A stretch of DNA of 64,000 nt from Armatimonadota bacterium (GCA_027451905.1 DAIDHV010000003.1:372001-436000); one strand, 5' to 3'. Numbered from the stretch's first letter, positions 1 to 9,431 are shown. Notes: generated from the sequence alone by a model not told the origin. A program made the numbers and translations.

Positions 1-41
1 CTTCCAGTCAAGGAACTTAAAACGATGAGCGCAGTCAACAT
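1..41 (-). CDS. Possible 5' end of a secreted protein, cut by the window edge
   Basis: On the minus strand an ATG at 41-39 opens a frame that runs off the window and starts MLTALIVLSSLTG, which resembles the hydrophobic start of a signal peptide. A GGA lies six bases upstream of the ATG. It would be the next gene after the GH127 gene, 95 bases downstream in the same direction. Only 13 residues are visible, so function cannot be judged and chance is possible. An alternative in-window ATG at 51-49 opens another frame. Confidence 0.3.
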   Translation of the reverse strand, partial: MLTALIVLSSLTG

Positions 42-136
42 TAGTTTCCATTATGAACTGCTCTTAAGATTCTGTGAAGACGCTGTGAATTCCGCGTCTG
101 AACTTGTTAGTTGGCCACCTTTCTTTTTGCCTCGTT

Positions 137-2494
137 TTATCGAGAATAGAGTTCGATTTCGCTGACTTGAGCCGCATTGGGATATTTTGGATTGGCAGAG
201 GATGAGATCGTTAGCCGGAAGGAATCGGCCATGATCGGCGGAAAAGTTTTTGTGAAAAGCTGAGTAAGCGCATTATTTTTTACTGAAAACAGAACCGTTG
301 TCTTGTTTTCAAGGCGAACACTGCATTGAAAATCAACCGGATAGCCGGCTGGATCTGCAAAATGGAGAATGACTCTTCCGATCATCGCAGGTTTAGCAAG
401 ATGAATTTCAACCCAATGAGGATGAGGCGTTAGAAGTGAGGAATGCCATCGGTTAGAAAAATCACTAGGAACGGCAATGACGCCATCGTTAACAAGGGCG
501 GTGCAGCCTGGTTCTAGGGCATATTCGCTATCCGATATTGCAGTTGCGCCATTCACGGCAAGGGCTAGGTCTTTCCTTGGGTCTAAAATTCTTGGTCTTG
601 GAGGGGGAAGATTGGTCCACTCTGAGGCATGGGTAAGAGTTTGCCAAGTTTGCCCAGTTTGGAAAACAGTCATTAAGTTGACGGTTTTGGGAATCCAAGT
701 GCGAAAAGTATTGGATTCACTAAACCCATTTCCGGCAGAAGCATAGTCACAAAATGTCAGCCCGTGGGCTCGAAATGCCATCCAAGCTCCGATCCTTTTT
801 GCGGCAGAACGATCTACCACAAATTGAAGATGTTTGGGCAGGATGATGGTTTTTGCAGTTAACGGGTTGAGCCTACTATCCAAACTCAGCACGATTGGGC
901 CCCGCTGGTAGGCTACAAAATGGTTCATCTGCCTAACCCTGACCTTCATATCAAAGTGGATCTCAACCTTATTCCCTTGGTGCCATCTCCGATTGATTTT
1001 GAAGTAGCCTGGGTTTGGGAAATACGTTTTGCCAGCAAGTTGGATTTTGGTTTGATGGCTCCAAGATGGAATCCGCAGCGTAAGGGTAAATCGTTTCTTA
1101 GCTTTGGGGTTTACGGTGATGGTCACGATATCACCAACAGGATAATCTCCCGCTACCATGAGGTCTGCCTTCGCTAGATGGGCAATCGCAGGGCTATACA
1201 GATTAACTACCGGCCCGCTTGAGCTATTCATAAATGCCCACTTTGGGGTCAACATCAAGCCTCTGGGACCATTTGTCACGCAGCAGCTTAGTCCAACATC
1301 TGCATGCTGAACATAGCTTGGAACGCGCACGCCCATAAGGCCACTAAAGTAAGCCCACCAGTTACCCTGAGGCATCATCGCCCCGAGCAGCCCATTGTCA
1401 AGGTTCTTCTCGAGTTCATCGGCGTAATGAGGATCGCCTGTGAGCTGGAGCAGTTTGTAACAGAGCCTCATCCATGTCTCGGTCACACAGGTCTCCATTG
1501 GCTTATCAACCACCCCAGTTTGTTTGTCCTTGCCATCAAACCAAACCTCATTCCTTGTGCCAACTCCAACAATGGTTTCTTCATGGGCTTCTATTTGATG
1601 AGCTAAGTTGATGGCTGCTTGCAGGTCATTTGGACTTCCAGTGACCTTGTAGAGCTCACAAAGACCTTCGAAGCAAGACATCATTTCGTAGGCCTTGGGC
1701 GCGCACATCTGGCTCGGGGCGGTGTCAAGGAGTGCGTCTTGGATTAGCCTCATCCCGTGGGGCAGCCGCTTAGAGGGCTTGCTCCAGCAAGAAACAATGT
1801 ACTTAGCAAAATCGAGATATTTGAGGTTTCCAGTCCGCTCGTAGACCATCACGACGGGTCCCAAAACCGATGATGCGGGTAAGCCATTCCAATCACCGAC
1901 GTTGGCAATGTCCACTTTTCCGGGGCCGAATTCTTTAATTAAGACGTCGACCTCTTTTTCGCATGCCTGGAGAACTGCAGGATTTTTTGTGCGGTCAATA
2001 TCGGCAAGTAAGCCCAGGAGTGCATATTTGCAGCCCCATACGTCCCAGCCTTGAAGCCGATATTGTGGTTGACGGGTTCCCAAGTAGCCATCGGGAGCCA
2101 CGGTTGCCAGAAGCTCGTCGGTGGCAAGCTTCATCTTGGAACGGGTCTGATTTGTTGAATGATAGGAATCGGCAAGGGCAAGGGAAGTGAACCACTTGCC
2201 CCAGTACTCGCACCGCCAGTCACCAGACCCGATTTCCGTTTTCAGTTCGTAGGGTGCGATGACTGCTTCAACATCCTGTGCCAATATGCGGTTTTGAAGG
2301 CAAAGACTCAGCTTATTTTGGAGTCGACCAGAAAAAGTTATGCTGCCAGGCAAGGCGGGGCTTAGCTTGGGCGCCACCACGTGGGCGCGAGCTGAGGCAA
2401 TTCCCAAGAAGTGGCAAGCTATTAAAACCAATCCGAATTTATTGAAAAAAATGCGATTACCACCAGTAAGTGGTCCACGTTTTAAATGCTTCAA
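137..2494 (-). CDS. Secreted GH127 (DUF1680) beta-L-arabinofuranosidase-like glycosidase with C-terminal discoidin-like domain
   Basis: Predicted exported glycoside hydrolase of 785 residues. The N-terminus has a basic stretch, then a hydrophobic segment (about residues 20-37), consistent with a signal peptide ending near ARA. The DUF1680/GH127 core follows. ETC at 334-336 and the vicinal SCC at 403-405 match the zinc/cysteine-nucleophile centre described for GH127 beta-L-arabinofuranosidase (Glu, Cys, Cys, Cys); Glu316 (NEVW) is the likely acid/base. Residues from about 650 to the end look like an F5/8-type (discoidin) carbohydrate-binding domain. The start is TTG at 2494 with a weak AAGG upstream; no ATG lies before the signal peptide. 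It is last in a minus-strand run of two GH13 genes and a PEP-CTERM gene, suggesting extracellular glycan degradation. The family also includes non-arabinose enzymes, so the exact substrate is uncertain. Confidence 0.85.
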   Translation of the reverse strand: MKHLKRGPLTGGNRIFFNKFGLVLIACHFLGIASARAHVVAPKLSPALPGSITFSGRLQNKLSLCLQNRILAQDVEAVIAPYELKTEIGSGDWRCEYWGKWFTSLALADSYHSTNQTRSKMKLATDELLATVAPDGYLGTRQPQYRLQGWDVWGCKYALLGLLADIDRTKNPAVLQACEKEVDVLIKEFGPGKVDIANVGDWNGLPASSVLGPVVMVYERTGNLKYLDFAKYIVSCWSKPSKRLPHGMRLIQDALLDTAPSQMCAPKAYEMMSCFEGLCELYKVTGSPNDLQAAINLAHQIEAHEETIVGVGTRNEVWFDGKDKQTGVVDKPMETCVTETWMRLCYKLLQLTGDPHYADELEKNLDNGLLGAMMPQGNWWAYFSGLMGVRVPSYVQHADVGLSCCVTNGPRGLMLTPKWAFMNSSSGPVVNLYSPAIAHLAKADLMVAGDYPVGDIVTITVNPKAKKRFTLTLRIPSWSHQTKIQLAGKTYFPNPGYFKINRRWHQGNKVEIHFDMKVRVRQMNHFVAYQRGPIVLSLDSRLNPLTAKTIILPKHLQFVVDRSAAKRIGAWMAFRAHGLTFCDYASAGNGFSESNTFRTWIPKTVNLMTVFQTGQTWQTLTHASEWTNLPPPRPRILDPRKDLALAVNGATAISDSEYALEPGCTALVNDGVIAVPSDFSNRWHSSLLTPHPHWVEIHLAKPAMIGRVILHFADPAGYPVDFQCSVRLENKTTVLFSVKNNALTQLFTKTFPPIMADSFRLTISSSANPKYPNAAQVSEIELYSR

Positions 2495-2547
2495 GATGCC
2501 TTATCTTAGCTTTATTGGTTGCGTAAAATCAGAAAGCTGGCTTAGCC

Positions 2548-5500
2548 CTATGGAATTCCGTTACCATTTTTCACGCTATAAGAGACATAGGGATATCCTG
2601 CCAGCGAATAAATGGTGAGTTTGGTTGATAATCCTTGGCTCGGGGCCAAGCTAGCAACCGGAAATTTCACAACAAAAGAATTGGGGCTTGTGTAATCAAG
2701 CCCGGTAGCCTGATAGACATTGAATCCAGCTGTTTTGAAGTGAATCACCAGAAAGATGGGGCCTGCAATTGTTGATGTGCCTTTGTTAATTAGCATGACC
2801 GAAGTTTGGTACGTATTTTTGATCGTGACTTTCTTAACTGGCTTAGCTAAAATCTCGATATTTTGGTTATCTGAGGCAAAGGGCAAGGTGTATTCAACGT
2901 ACTTTGTCAGTTGAATAGGATTCGTGCCTGGGTCAGAAGTGATACCGGGCTGAGGAGGCAAGATTTGATTAAGGACATAGCCGTGAGGCTGAGGCCTGCC
3001 ACCAAGAGTTGCCCTTAGCGGATCGTGGGCAAGTAGAGTCGTTCCTGTTTCACCGGTAGATGTGATATAGCTGAGTAGGCCTATCTGTGTGCCAGGTTGC
3101 ACGCCACTCGGGAAGAGCGAGCCAATGGGGATTGCCGCCTCTAGCCCTGTCACTGATCCAAATGGGTTTGCACGAGGCAGCCATGCAATTTTAACCGGCT
3201 CGCCAACCTCAATCCCCGGTTTGTTGGGGTTGAGGTTAAACAAACCAGACATGGCCCCATCAAGCGCAGGCATGGCGGGCCCTCCGGTTCCAACAATACC
3301 AAATGAGCTGTCGAGAGTGAATTGATGAAAGGTCACCAGTCCAAAGTTCGCAGAAAAGCCAAGTGGCGCCGTCACTGCCGAATTCGACATGAGCCTTCCC
3401 GCTTCTCCATAATCATCACCTATCGCGTTGAAGTTAGTAAATCCACTTGAGCCGCCAAGATTTGTATCAATAAATGTCACCACCCCATTGTTATAAGCGT
3501 TGCTAGTGTCGACCTGTCCCGCTAAACCAAGATAGATGTAGCGGTCGTCGCAGTTCACAAGCATCTCATCGAGGCGATTTGATTGGCTTGTGGGTGTTAC
3601 GGTTTGAGTTGCTATCGGATTGCCAAGGCCAGATAAGTTTCCATTCACGGAGTCCGCTGGATCTCGTTCGAGATCAACAAAAATGGGGAAATCTTGAAAC
3701 ACACCGGGACCACCATTTGTGTTCTCAAAAACCCGGATCCTTAGGCAATGGAGTCCGTCTGGAAGGGCGGTCAGATTGAGGTTGAGCGCCGAGAAAGTGG
3801 GACCACTGCCAGACAGTTTAAAGTAGCCATCGCTTAATCCTTCAGCGGTTCCGGAAAGAAGCTGAGTGCCAGGAAGCTGGACGCCATTATCAACTTTAAT
3901 CAGGGCTGAACTTCCAATATCGGTTGGAATTTGCAAAGACAGATAATTACTGTTGATGGTGTACAGTTGATAGCTTCCGGGGCCGCCATAAGTTCCAGCT
4001 GGGGTTTGGACGGTTCCTGGCTGGACCGTTCCCGATGAACTTGTGACTACAATTGGGCTTGTTAAGGCAGGTGCCTGAGGGGTGTAGACCACGTATCCGG
4101 TGCCATTATTTGGAGAGGATGCACTTCCATTGGAGGGAACGGTTATACTGACGGTTCCGTTGGCGGATACGGTTAGAGGAGGTTCTTGCTTGGTTAAATC
4201 GTCAAGAACCGTTCCAGGTGCAAATGCGGTTTGAACCGTCGCGCTCAGCGCCGTGCTATCGCCTCGATTATTGAGTCCAACCAGCATGACTCCAATGCCA
4301 CTGACTTGCCTTTCGTACACAAAAAGGTTTGTTGATGTGTATCGGTCAACCAGATTTCCTCTGCCAAATCTTGCCCTTGCATCCACAAGGGTCGGAATCA
4401 GGTTGTCTTGATAGCCAAGCGCATCATATCGGCCAGGCTTTGGAAATTGGCTGTAATTGAATGGGTCCAGATTATTGCCATCAAAATAGACGATCGTGGG
4501 TTCAGGATCGGTTAGGGTGAATGCGTACGCTAAATTACTAGAGGTCGGTGGCCCGTAATCGTGGCTTTGAACAAAGGAAACTCCTTCATCAGGGGCAAGG
4601 CCGCCATTGGCAAAGGTCAGGCTGGTTGCAGAGTCAATGCCATATGCGTTTCCTAAACTTGAACCTAAACTTCCAAATCCATTTGAATTAAAGAGGTTTC
4701 CAATTGTATTGAAGAGAGGAAAGTCCAATAAATCCATCCCCGTCTTTTCGTATTCTCGAAACTCATAATTGTTTTGATTGTCATCTTCTCCAAAGACAAA
4801 CAGGTTTGGATTATCTGCGTAAAGTTGAGGAAGCAAGCTACCACCGTTAACCCAAAAACCGGCCTGTGAGTTCAATCTATTAAAAAAAGCAGGAGGTATT
4901 TCACGCACCGCATCTAGCCTTAATCCATCAAAACCGATCGCATTAATTAGCCAGCTGCACCAGCGCTCTAGGTACTGACGGACGTCTTCATCGGTAGGAA
5001 CACCCCCCGGATAGTACTGCGGATCGAGAGGTTGACGAATAAAAGATGGCTTGCCGTAAGCGTTAAATGTGGCCCAAGCGGGCAAATTGAAGGGACCTGT
5101 TTCAGTGAGATTGCCATCTTCGTGGGCAATGTCGGCAAGGCCACTAAGATCACCATTGAGGATATTGAGGGTGAAGGGAGTGTTGTTATTGAAGTCAATT
5201 TGATTGTTATTGGTATTGGCAGAAGAAAAAATATGAAAGTCTTCAGGAATCACATTGGGATAAGTGTCAATTGGGGTTGAAGCACGATTATCGTTGTGAT
5301 TGAGAACCGTATCACAATAAACTTGGATTCCAAACCGGTGAGCCATCTGAATCAACTGTTGAAGTTGCTCACTGGTTCCATACTGGGTTGGAACAGTACC
5401 CTGCTGGTATCGATTGCCGAGATCAAAACGATCGAACGGGTTGTATCCAACGCTGAATCCTCCACCACCTGCTTTCTCTGGCGGAGGTAAATAGAGGGCA

Positions 5501-6024
5501 CCGTAACCATCAGCTACCACTTCGGGTAGCCATTTCATCATCGTCTGATAGTTAGTTGCAAACCATTGAAGAATGGCTCTTCGCTTTGGTTTAGGTTCAA
5601 ATCGGCTGATAAATCCGTAGTTTTGGCTGCTGTTGTTATCAAAAATATCAATGCCATTGGTCGTTTTTGCTTCTAGGTAAAAAAGAACGTCAGTATTGGG
5701 AGGCAAGGGACCCAAGACGGTGTACCATTGGCTGTTGTTTCCCGTGTTGTAGTCAAAGCTGAGCTGAACAGTGTGGCTGGTGTTCCAGTCATCAGTAGTG
5801 TAGGTTAGAAATACGCTTTGGCCAGGACTGACCGGGTACGTCTGAGTGGTGACTGATATTGTTTGATTGGGCTCAATAAATCCGCCTAGGGTTGGCATAG
5901 TGCCGACTCCCGTATTGGTGAGAGTTGTGTTGCCAAGAAAAGAAAGCTGCTGGGCGCATGATATGGCAGCAATGCCTAACAGCATTACCCCCAATAGGAG
6001 TTGGCGGATGAGCGATCGGAGCAT
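2548..6024 (-). CDS. Large secreted GH13 alpha-amylase family protein with C-terminal surface domains
   Basis: Exported 1158-residue alpha-glucan hydrolase. A signal peptide covers about residues 1-24 (hydrophobic core, then SCAQQ). A beta-rich N-terminal domain (about 30-140) precedes a GH13 barrel (about 145-600). DTVLNHN at 238-244 is conserved region I, GLRLDAV carries the nucleophile Asp371, FGEDD the acid/base Glu413, and QSHDY the third acid Asp489, so the catalytic triad is intact. Residues about 770-1030 form a domain resembling the mature part of the neighbouring PEP-CTERM protein, and the last 110 residues are a beta-sandwich-like tail. The start ATG at 6024 has no strong ribosome site. 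It lies 51 bases downstream of the PEP-CTERM gene with a strong hairpin between them. Linkage specificity cannot be told from sequence. Confidence 0.85.
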   Translation of the reverse strand: MLRSLIRQLLLGVMLLGIAAISCAQQLSFLGNTTLTNTGVGTMPTLGGFIEPNQTISVTTQTYPVSPGQSVFLTYTTDDWNTSHTVQLSFDYNTGNNSQWYTVLGPLPPNTDVLFYLEAKTTNGIDIFDNNSSQNYGFISRFEPKPKRRAILQWFATNYQTMMKWLPEVVADGYGALYLPPPEKAGGGGFSVGYNPFDRFDLGNRYQQGTVPTQYGTSEQLQQLIQMAHRFGIQVYCDTVLNHNDNRASTPIDTYPNVIPEDFHIFSSANTNNNQIDFNNNTPFTLNILNGDLSGLADIAHEDGNLTETGPFNLPAWATFNAYGKPSFIRQPLDPQYYPGGVPTDEDVRQYLERWCSWLINAIGFDGLRLDAVREIPPAFFNRLNSQAGFWVNGGSLLPQLYADNPNLFVFGEDDNQNNYEFREYEKTGMDLLDFPLFNTIGNLFNSNGFGSLGSSLGNAYGIDSATSLTFANGGLAPDEGVSFVQSHDYGPPTSSNLAYAFTLTDPEPTIVYFDGNNLDPFNYSQFPKPGRYDALGYQDNLIPTLVDARARFGRGNLVDRYTSTNLFVYERQVSGIGVMLVGLNNRGDSTALSATVQTAFAPGTVLDDLTKQEPPLTVSANGTVSITVPSNGSASSPNNGTGYVVYTPQAPALTSPIVVTSSSGTVQPGTVQTPAGTYGGPGSYQLYTINSNYLSLQIPTDIGSSALIKVDNGVQLPGTQLLSGTAEGLSDGYFKLSGSGPTFSALNLNLTALPDGLHCLRIRVFENTNGGPGVFQDFPIFVDLERDPADSVNGNLSGLGNPIATQTVTPTSQSNRLDEMLVNCDDRYIYLGLAGQVDTSNAYNNGVVTFIDTNLGGSSGFTNFNAIGDDYGEAGRLMSNSAVTAPLGFSANFGLVTFHQFTLDSSFGIVGTGGPAMPALDGAMSGLFNLNPNKPGIEVGEPVKIAWLPRANPFGSVTGLEAAIPIGSLFPSGVQPGTQIGLLSYITSTGETGTTLLAHDPLRATLGGRPQPHGYVLNQILPPQPGITSDPGTNPIQLTKYVEYTLPFASDNQNIEILAKPVKKVTIKNTYQTSVMLINKGTSTIAGPIFLVIHFKTAGFNVYQATGLDYTSPNSFVVKFPVASLAPSQGLSTKLTIYSLAGYPYVSYSVKNGNGIP

Positions 6025-6040
6025 AAGGAAGGAAAAGTTT

Positions 6041-6065
6041 GGGTTGGATGCTTTGCATCCAACCC
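6041..6065 (-). terminator. Perfect hairpin between the PEP-CTERM and GH13 genes
   Basis: GGGTTGGATGC (6041-6051) and GCATCCAACCC (6055-6065) form an 11-bp perfect stem with a 3-base loop. In the minus direction it is followed by AAACTTTT, a poor U tract. It may be a leaky terminator or an RNA-stabilising processing hairpin that lowers expression of the downstream amylase relative to the surface protein. Confidence 0.5.
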
Positions 6066-6075
6066 ACTACGTTAG

Positions 6076-6945
6076 TTAGGCCTTGCGGCGTCGAACAAAG
6101 AGGCCGATAGCACCTGTGGCCAAGGCAAGGATGCTGGCTGGCTCGGGAACGGACTGGCTGACTGTGAAGTAGCTCACTCCGTAGCTATTCAAGTTAATCG
6201 GATTGTTGGCCCCGAGGGTACCAAGATTTTGGGTGTGAACACTAGCGCCTCCTAGGAATTGGTTGGACATGTAACCATTGCCTCCTCCATTGATTGCGGC
6301 TAAGATGTTAATGGGTCCGGTTGGGTTGCCAAGAGCTGCCAACGAAATCCCAAACTCCATTCCAGTGGTAACGCCGGCTGCATAACCTGATGTTAATGCA
6401 GTTCCGCTTGCTCCTGATTGGCCAGGAGCGTTGCTGTCGTTAATGGCAGCAAGTACTCCATTGGGATTAGTTCCTCCGGTCAGCGCACCAGTTCCGGTGC
6501 CCCAAGTTCCGTCTCCCAGATAGTTATTTGACCATTTTCCGCCACTATAGGAATCTTGGTTGACGTACAGGTTAGTGCCGTCGCCGTTGATATCCAGAAT
6601 TTGACTGGCATTGAGGCCAGTTGGAAGGGTCAGATTATCCAATCCATCGTTTGTGCCAGAAAGAGCATTTTGGCCGGTTGCGTTTGTGCCAATGAACACA
6701 TCCAAGTGGTTAAAGTTGCCTTGAAGGTTGCCAGTGAACATGAGGTACAAGGTTCCGCTCTGGATGGTTGCGTATGCGCCGTCCAATTCGTTTTGTCCTC
6801 CGCCAAAGCCAGTAACGATGGTTTGCAGTGAGTAAGCACTGCCATAGCCGCTGTCTCGTGTTCCATCAACAATGATATTAGCGTGGGCTGCAAAGGCGGC
6901 TGCCATGGCTAGGCCCACAATGGTTAGTTTATTGATTCGATTCAA
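6076..6945 (-). CDS. PEP-CTERM surface protein
   Basis: 289-residue exported protein with a C-terminal sorting signal. The preferred start is TTG at 6945: a GAGGAG stands nine bases upstream and the product begins MNRINKLTIVGLAMAAAF, a normal signal peptide ending near AHA. An ATG at 6996 is in frame but would add 17 residues before the signal peptide. The C-terminus shows VPEP, a hydrophobic stretch and RRRKA, the tripartite PEP-CTERM signal that exosortase recognises; no exosortase gene is in the window. The mature domain is rich in Gly, Asn and Thr, with LDGAYATI, LYLMFTGN and LDVFIGT segments that parallel a C-terminal domain of the adjacent GH13 protein. It may be a surface or matrix carbohydrate-binding protein; that role is inference. 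Confidence 0.85.
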   Translation of the reverse strand: MNRINKLTIVGLAMAAAFAAHANIIVDGTRDSGYGSAYSLQTIVTGFGGGQNELDGAYATIQSGTLYLMFTGNLQGNFNHLDVFIGTNATGQNALSGTNDGLDNLTLPTGLNASQILDINGDGTNLYVNQDSYSGGKWSNNYLGDGTWGTGTGALTGGTNPNGVLAAINDSNAPGQSGASGTALTSGYAAGVTTGMEFGISLAALGNPTGPINILAAINGGGNGYMSNQFLGGASVHTQNLGTLGANNPINLNSYGVSYFTVSQSVPEPASILALATGAIGLFVRRRKA

Positions 6946-7066
6946 TTGAGTTGACTCCTCGTAGAGTAAAGGGTTTGCAAAAAAAGTCGGCCACAAGCCT
7001 ACTGATGACGACCTGGTTAGTTAAGTTATGATTCAAGATTGGGGCCAAGAAGACAACTTGGCTGAA

Positions 7067-9319
7067 TTAATGACCTCCATCCTGAATACGAAGTGTGCCA
7101 GACGGCAAAGACGGCGATTTGCGGTTGGTGTTTACCCGCGGACTTAAAATGAGAAGCCTTGGTTCCAATTCCTTTTCTGGAACCAACAACATGGCAGTTT
7201 TTGGCGCAATTATGCTCCTCCAAGTTCCTCCCGGTATTTCTTGGAAAGACTTTCCTGAAATGGCGTCTTCTAAGACAATGTTTTGAATATTTTCCGGTAG
7301 TTTAAACTGAAGAAGCTGCTCTTGGTTTGAACGGTTGACAATACACAGGGCTGCTTTCTTTTGATAGATTCGTGCAAAGGCCAAAGTTTGAGCTTTATCG
7401 TTTGTCAGCAAGAACTCAGGGCGGCCCATCTGCAATTCAGGTGAGGCATTTCTGGCTTTGATCAGGGATTTATAAAAGGCAAGGGTCGGATTTCCTTTAT
7501 GGTCCAAATACCATTCCATCGGATTTCGGTTATCTGGATCTTTTCCACCCGCCATTCCCAATTCATCTCCATAGTAGATGGTAGGTGCTCCCACCCAAGC
7601 AAACTCTAATGTAGCCGCGATGTTGCGTAGAGCTGAATCGCCACCACATTCTGTAAGAATGCGAATGGTGTCATGAGAATCAATTAAGTTCATCATGTTC
7701 CGGTCGGATTGAGGTGTGTACCACCCATAAACCTGCATGAGGGTATTTGCAAGGACCGAAGGACTTGCTGAACCTTTCTGTCCTACAAAATTCCAGACTG
7801 CAAATAAGAAGGGGTAGTTCATCACAGAATCCCACAGATTGTTATTCAAATAAGAACTGGAGTCACCCCAGTCTTCACCTACAATCCAGTCATTGGGGTT
7901 GATGCTCTTGACTTGGTGATGGAATTTGCGCCAAAACTGGTTTGAAACTTCTTGAGCAGCGTCGAGTCTCCAACCGGCAATTGAGGCGTGTTGATTCCAG
8001 AAACTTGGCACATTAAGCAAATAGTGAATCACGCCAGGATTGTGGTGATTCAGCTTCGGCATGCTTGGATAATTGTCCCAAGCCTTGTAATTGGGATTAT
8101 TTTTAATTTGAACCGGAAAACCGTAAAAGGTGTACCAGTGCAGATATGGGCTAGCTTCGCCGTGTTTGACCACGTCTTGGAAAGCAAAAAACTTGGTGGA
8201 AGTGTGATTAAAAACCCCGTCAAGTACGGTGCGAATTCCTGCCGACTTTAGCCTTAGTGTTAGATCGGCAAACTCTTCATTGCTGCCATAGTGAGGATCA
8301 ATCTGTAAGTAATCAGAAGTCTCATATCCATGGTAAACGGTGGACTTAAAAATCGGATTGAAATAGATGCCTGAAATCCCCAAAGACTTTAAGTAGTCAA
8401 GGTGAGATTCCATGCCTGCAATATTTCCCCCCGCGTACCCAAATAAGGCTTTTGTCTGGTTCCACTTTGAGTCAGGGGAATCTTCTTCGGCGGGATTGTT
8501 GTTGGAAAACCGGTCCGGAAAGATTTGATAAAATATGGTGTGCTGAACCCAGTGAGGAGGGTTCAACGAAGGCACCGTATCTTTGGATAGATCAAATTGA
8601 TTCTTGCCAAGCTGCCTTGTAAAACCCTCGGGCCCAAAGTACCTGACGGTAGCTCCATCCTGAATTTTGAAGCCATAGCGAAATGGTTTATCCCCGTGCC
8701 AAGGCAACCGGATCACGTCATATTGGTAAACCGGATCGGTGGAAAGAACGCTCATGGACTTGCCAACTTGACCGTTCTTAATAAACCAAACCGACTGCAC
8801 ATCGTTTGGTCTTAACCGTAATTCCACTTGCAATAGACCGCCTTCGTAGCTGCGATCCCAATTCAAATAGGGAAGTTCTGGCTTGTGCTCGATTGCACTG
8901 TAGGTGATTTTTCCGTCCCCGATTTCAGCAGGGGTTTTATAATCAGGAGGGAACACCCAAGTTATCGAGTTCACATTCCCGCTTCCATCACTTTGGTTGA
9001 TGGCTTTCGGGTCCGTCATCCACTGGCTACCGTTGACAACAAATTTGTACTGATACTCGCCGGCGGGAAGTTGTAGGGTCAGCCGCCAAATTGTTGTGCC
9101 TGAAACGTGGTTCATGGGCATGGCAGTGGCATTCCAGTTGTTGAAAGTCCCTGCCAAAGACACGGTCTTGGAGTTTTCTGGGGCGCTGAAGGTAAAAGTT
9201 TTTGAGAAGGTTTCGGGTTGATTTAAAGTCGACTTCTTGGCAAGCTTCCTTTCCTTAAATCCAAAGCGCAGAGGGCTCAGACGAGCAGGATTTGCAAGGA
9301 GTAGAGGGAAGATGAGCAT
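7067..9319 (-). CDS. GH13 neopullulanase/cyclomaltodextrinase-like glucan hydrolase with N-terminal glycogen-binding domain
   Basis: About 750 residues. Domain order: a CBM48/AMPK-beta-like domain (about 37-123, with GTFNNWN and GEYQYKFVVNG), an alpha-amylase N-domain (about 135-235), then the GH13 barrel starting at IFYQIFPDRF. Conserved regions include DGVFNHT, GWRLDAA (nucleophile Asp453), VGEDWG (acid/base Glu482) and DSHDT (Asp550). The MPxLN segment typical of neopullulanase/maltogenic amylase relatives is also present. ATG at 9319 is preferred because GGAG lies about nine bases upstream; a TTG at 9340 is in frame. The N-terminus is hydrophobic but lacks a clear cleavage site, so the location is uncertain. 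It is probably first in the minus-strand carbohydrate cluster. Confidence 0.85.
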   Translation of the reverse strand: MLIFPLLLANPARLSPLRFGFKERKLAKKSTLNQPETFSKTFTFSAPENSKTVSLAGTFNNWNATAMPMNHVSGTTIWRLTLQLPAGEYQYKFVVNGSQWMTDPKAINQSDGSGNVNSITWVFPPDYKTPAEIGDGKITYSAIEHKPELPYLNWDRSYEGGLLQVELRLRPNDVQSVWFIKNGQVGKSMSVLSTDPVYQYDVIRLPWHGDKPFRYGFKIQDGATVRYFGPEGFTRQLGKNQFDLSKDTVPSLNPPHWVQHTIFYQIFPDRFSNNNPAEEDSPDSKWNQTKALFGYAGGNIAGMESHLDYLKSLGISGIYFNPIFKSTVYHGYETSDYLQIDPHYGSNEEFADLTLRLKSAGIRTVLDGVFNHTSTKFFAFQDVVKHGEASPYLHWYTFYGFPVQIKNNPNYKAWDNYPSMPKLNHHNPGVIHYLLNVPSFWNQHASIAGWRLDAAQEVSNQFWRKFHHQVKSINPNDWIVGEDWGDSSSYLNNNLWDSVMNYPFLFAVWNFVGQKGSASPSVLANTLMQVYGWYTPQSDRNMMNLIDSHDTIRILTECGGDSALRNIAATLEFAWVGAPTIYYGDELGMAGGKDPDNRNPMEWYLDHKGNPTLAFYKSLIKARNASPELQMGRPEFLLTNDKAQTLAFARIYQKKAALCIVNRSNQEQLLQFKLPENIQNIVLEDAISGKSFQEIPGGTWRSIIAPKTAMLLVPEKELEPRLLILSPRVNTNRKSPSLPSGTLRIQDGGH

Positions 9320-9419
9320 TAAAAATGACTCCACATACAACTAAGGCTGTTGACCTCAGCTTTTCTAATGCTTCCTTTTGCTTTATTGAATCCCACCCAC
9401 ATTGGTAGTTTTACCTTAA

Positions 9420-9431
9420 GAATACGTATTC
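9420..9431. promoter_or_regulatory. 12-bp perfect palindrome, candidate operator
   Basis: GAATACGTATTC is a perfect palindrome centred on CG, about 100 bases upstream of the neopullulanase-like gene, in a 248-base gap after mazG. CG-centred palindromes of this size are typical of LacI/GalR-type operators, but no such regulator is encoded here. The rest of the gap (9320-9567) holds an imperfect AT-rich inverted repeat near 9500-9520 and nothing else I can interpret. Confidence 0.35.

Noticed and set aside
1-162. Open plus-strand frame from the window edge
   Set aside because: It overlaps the end of the GH127 gene, has no recognisable product and could not be distinguished from chance.
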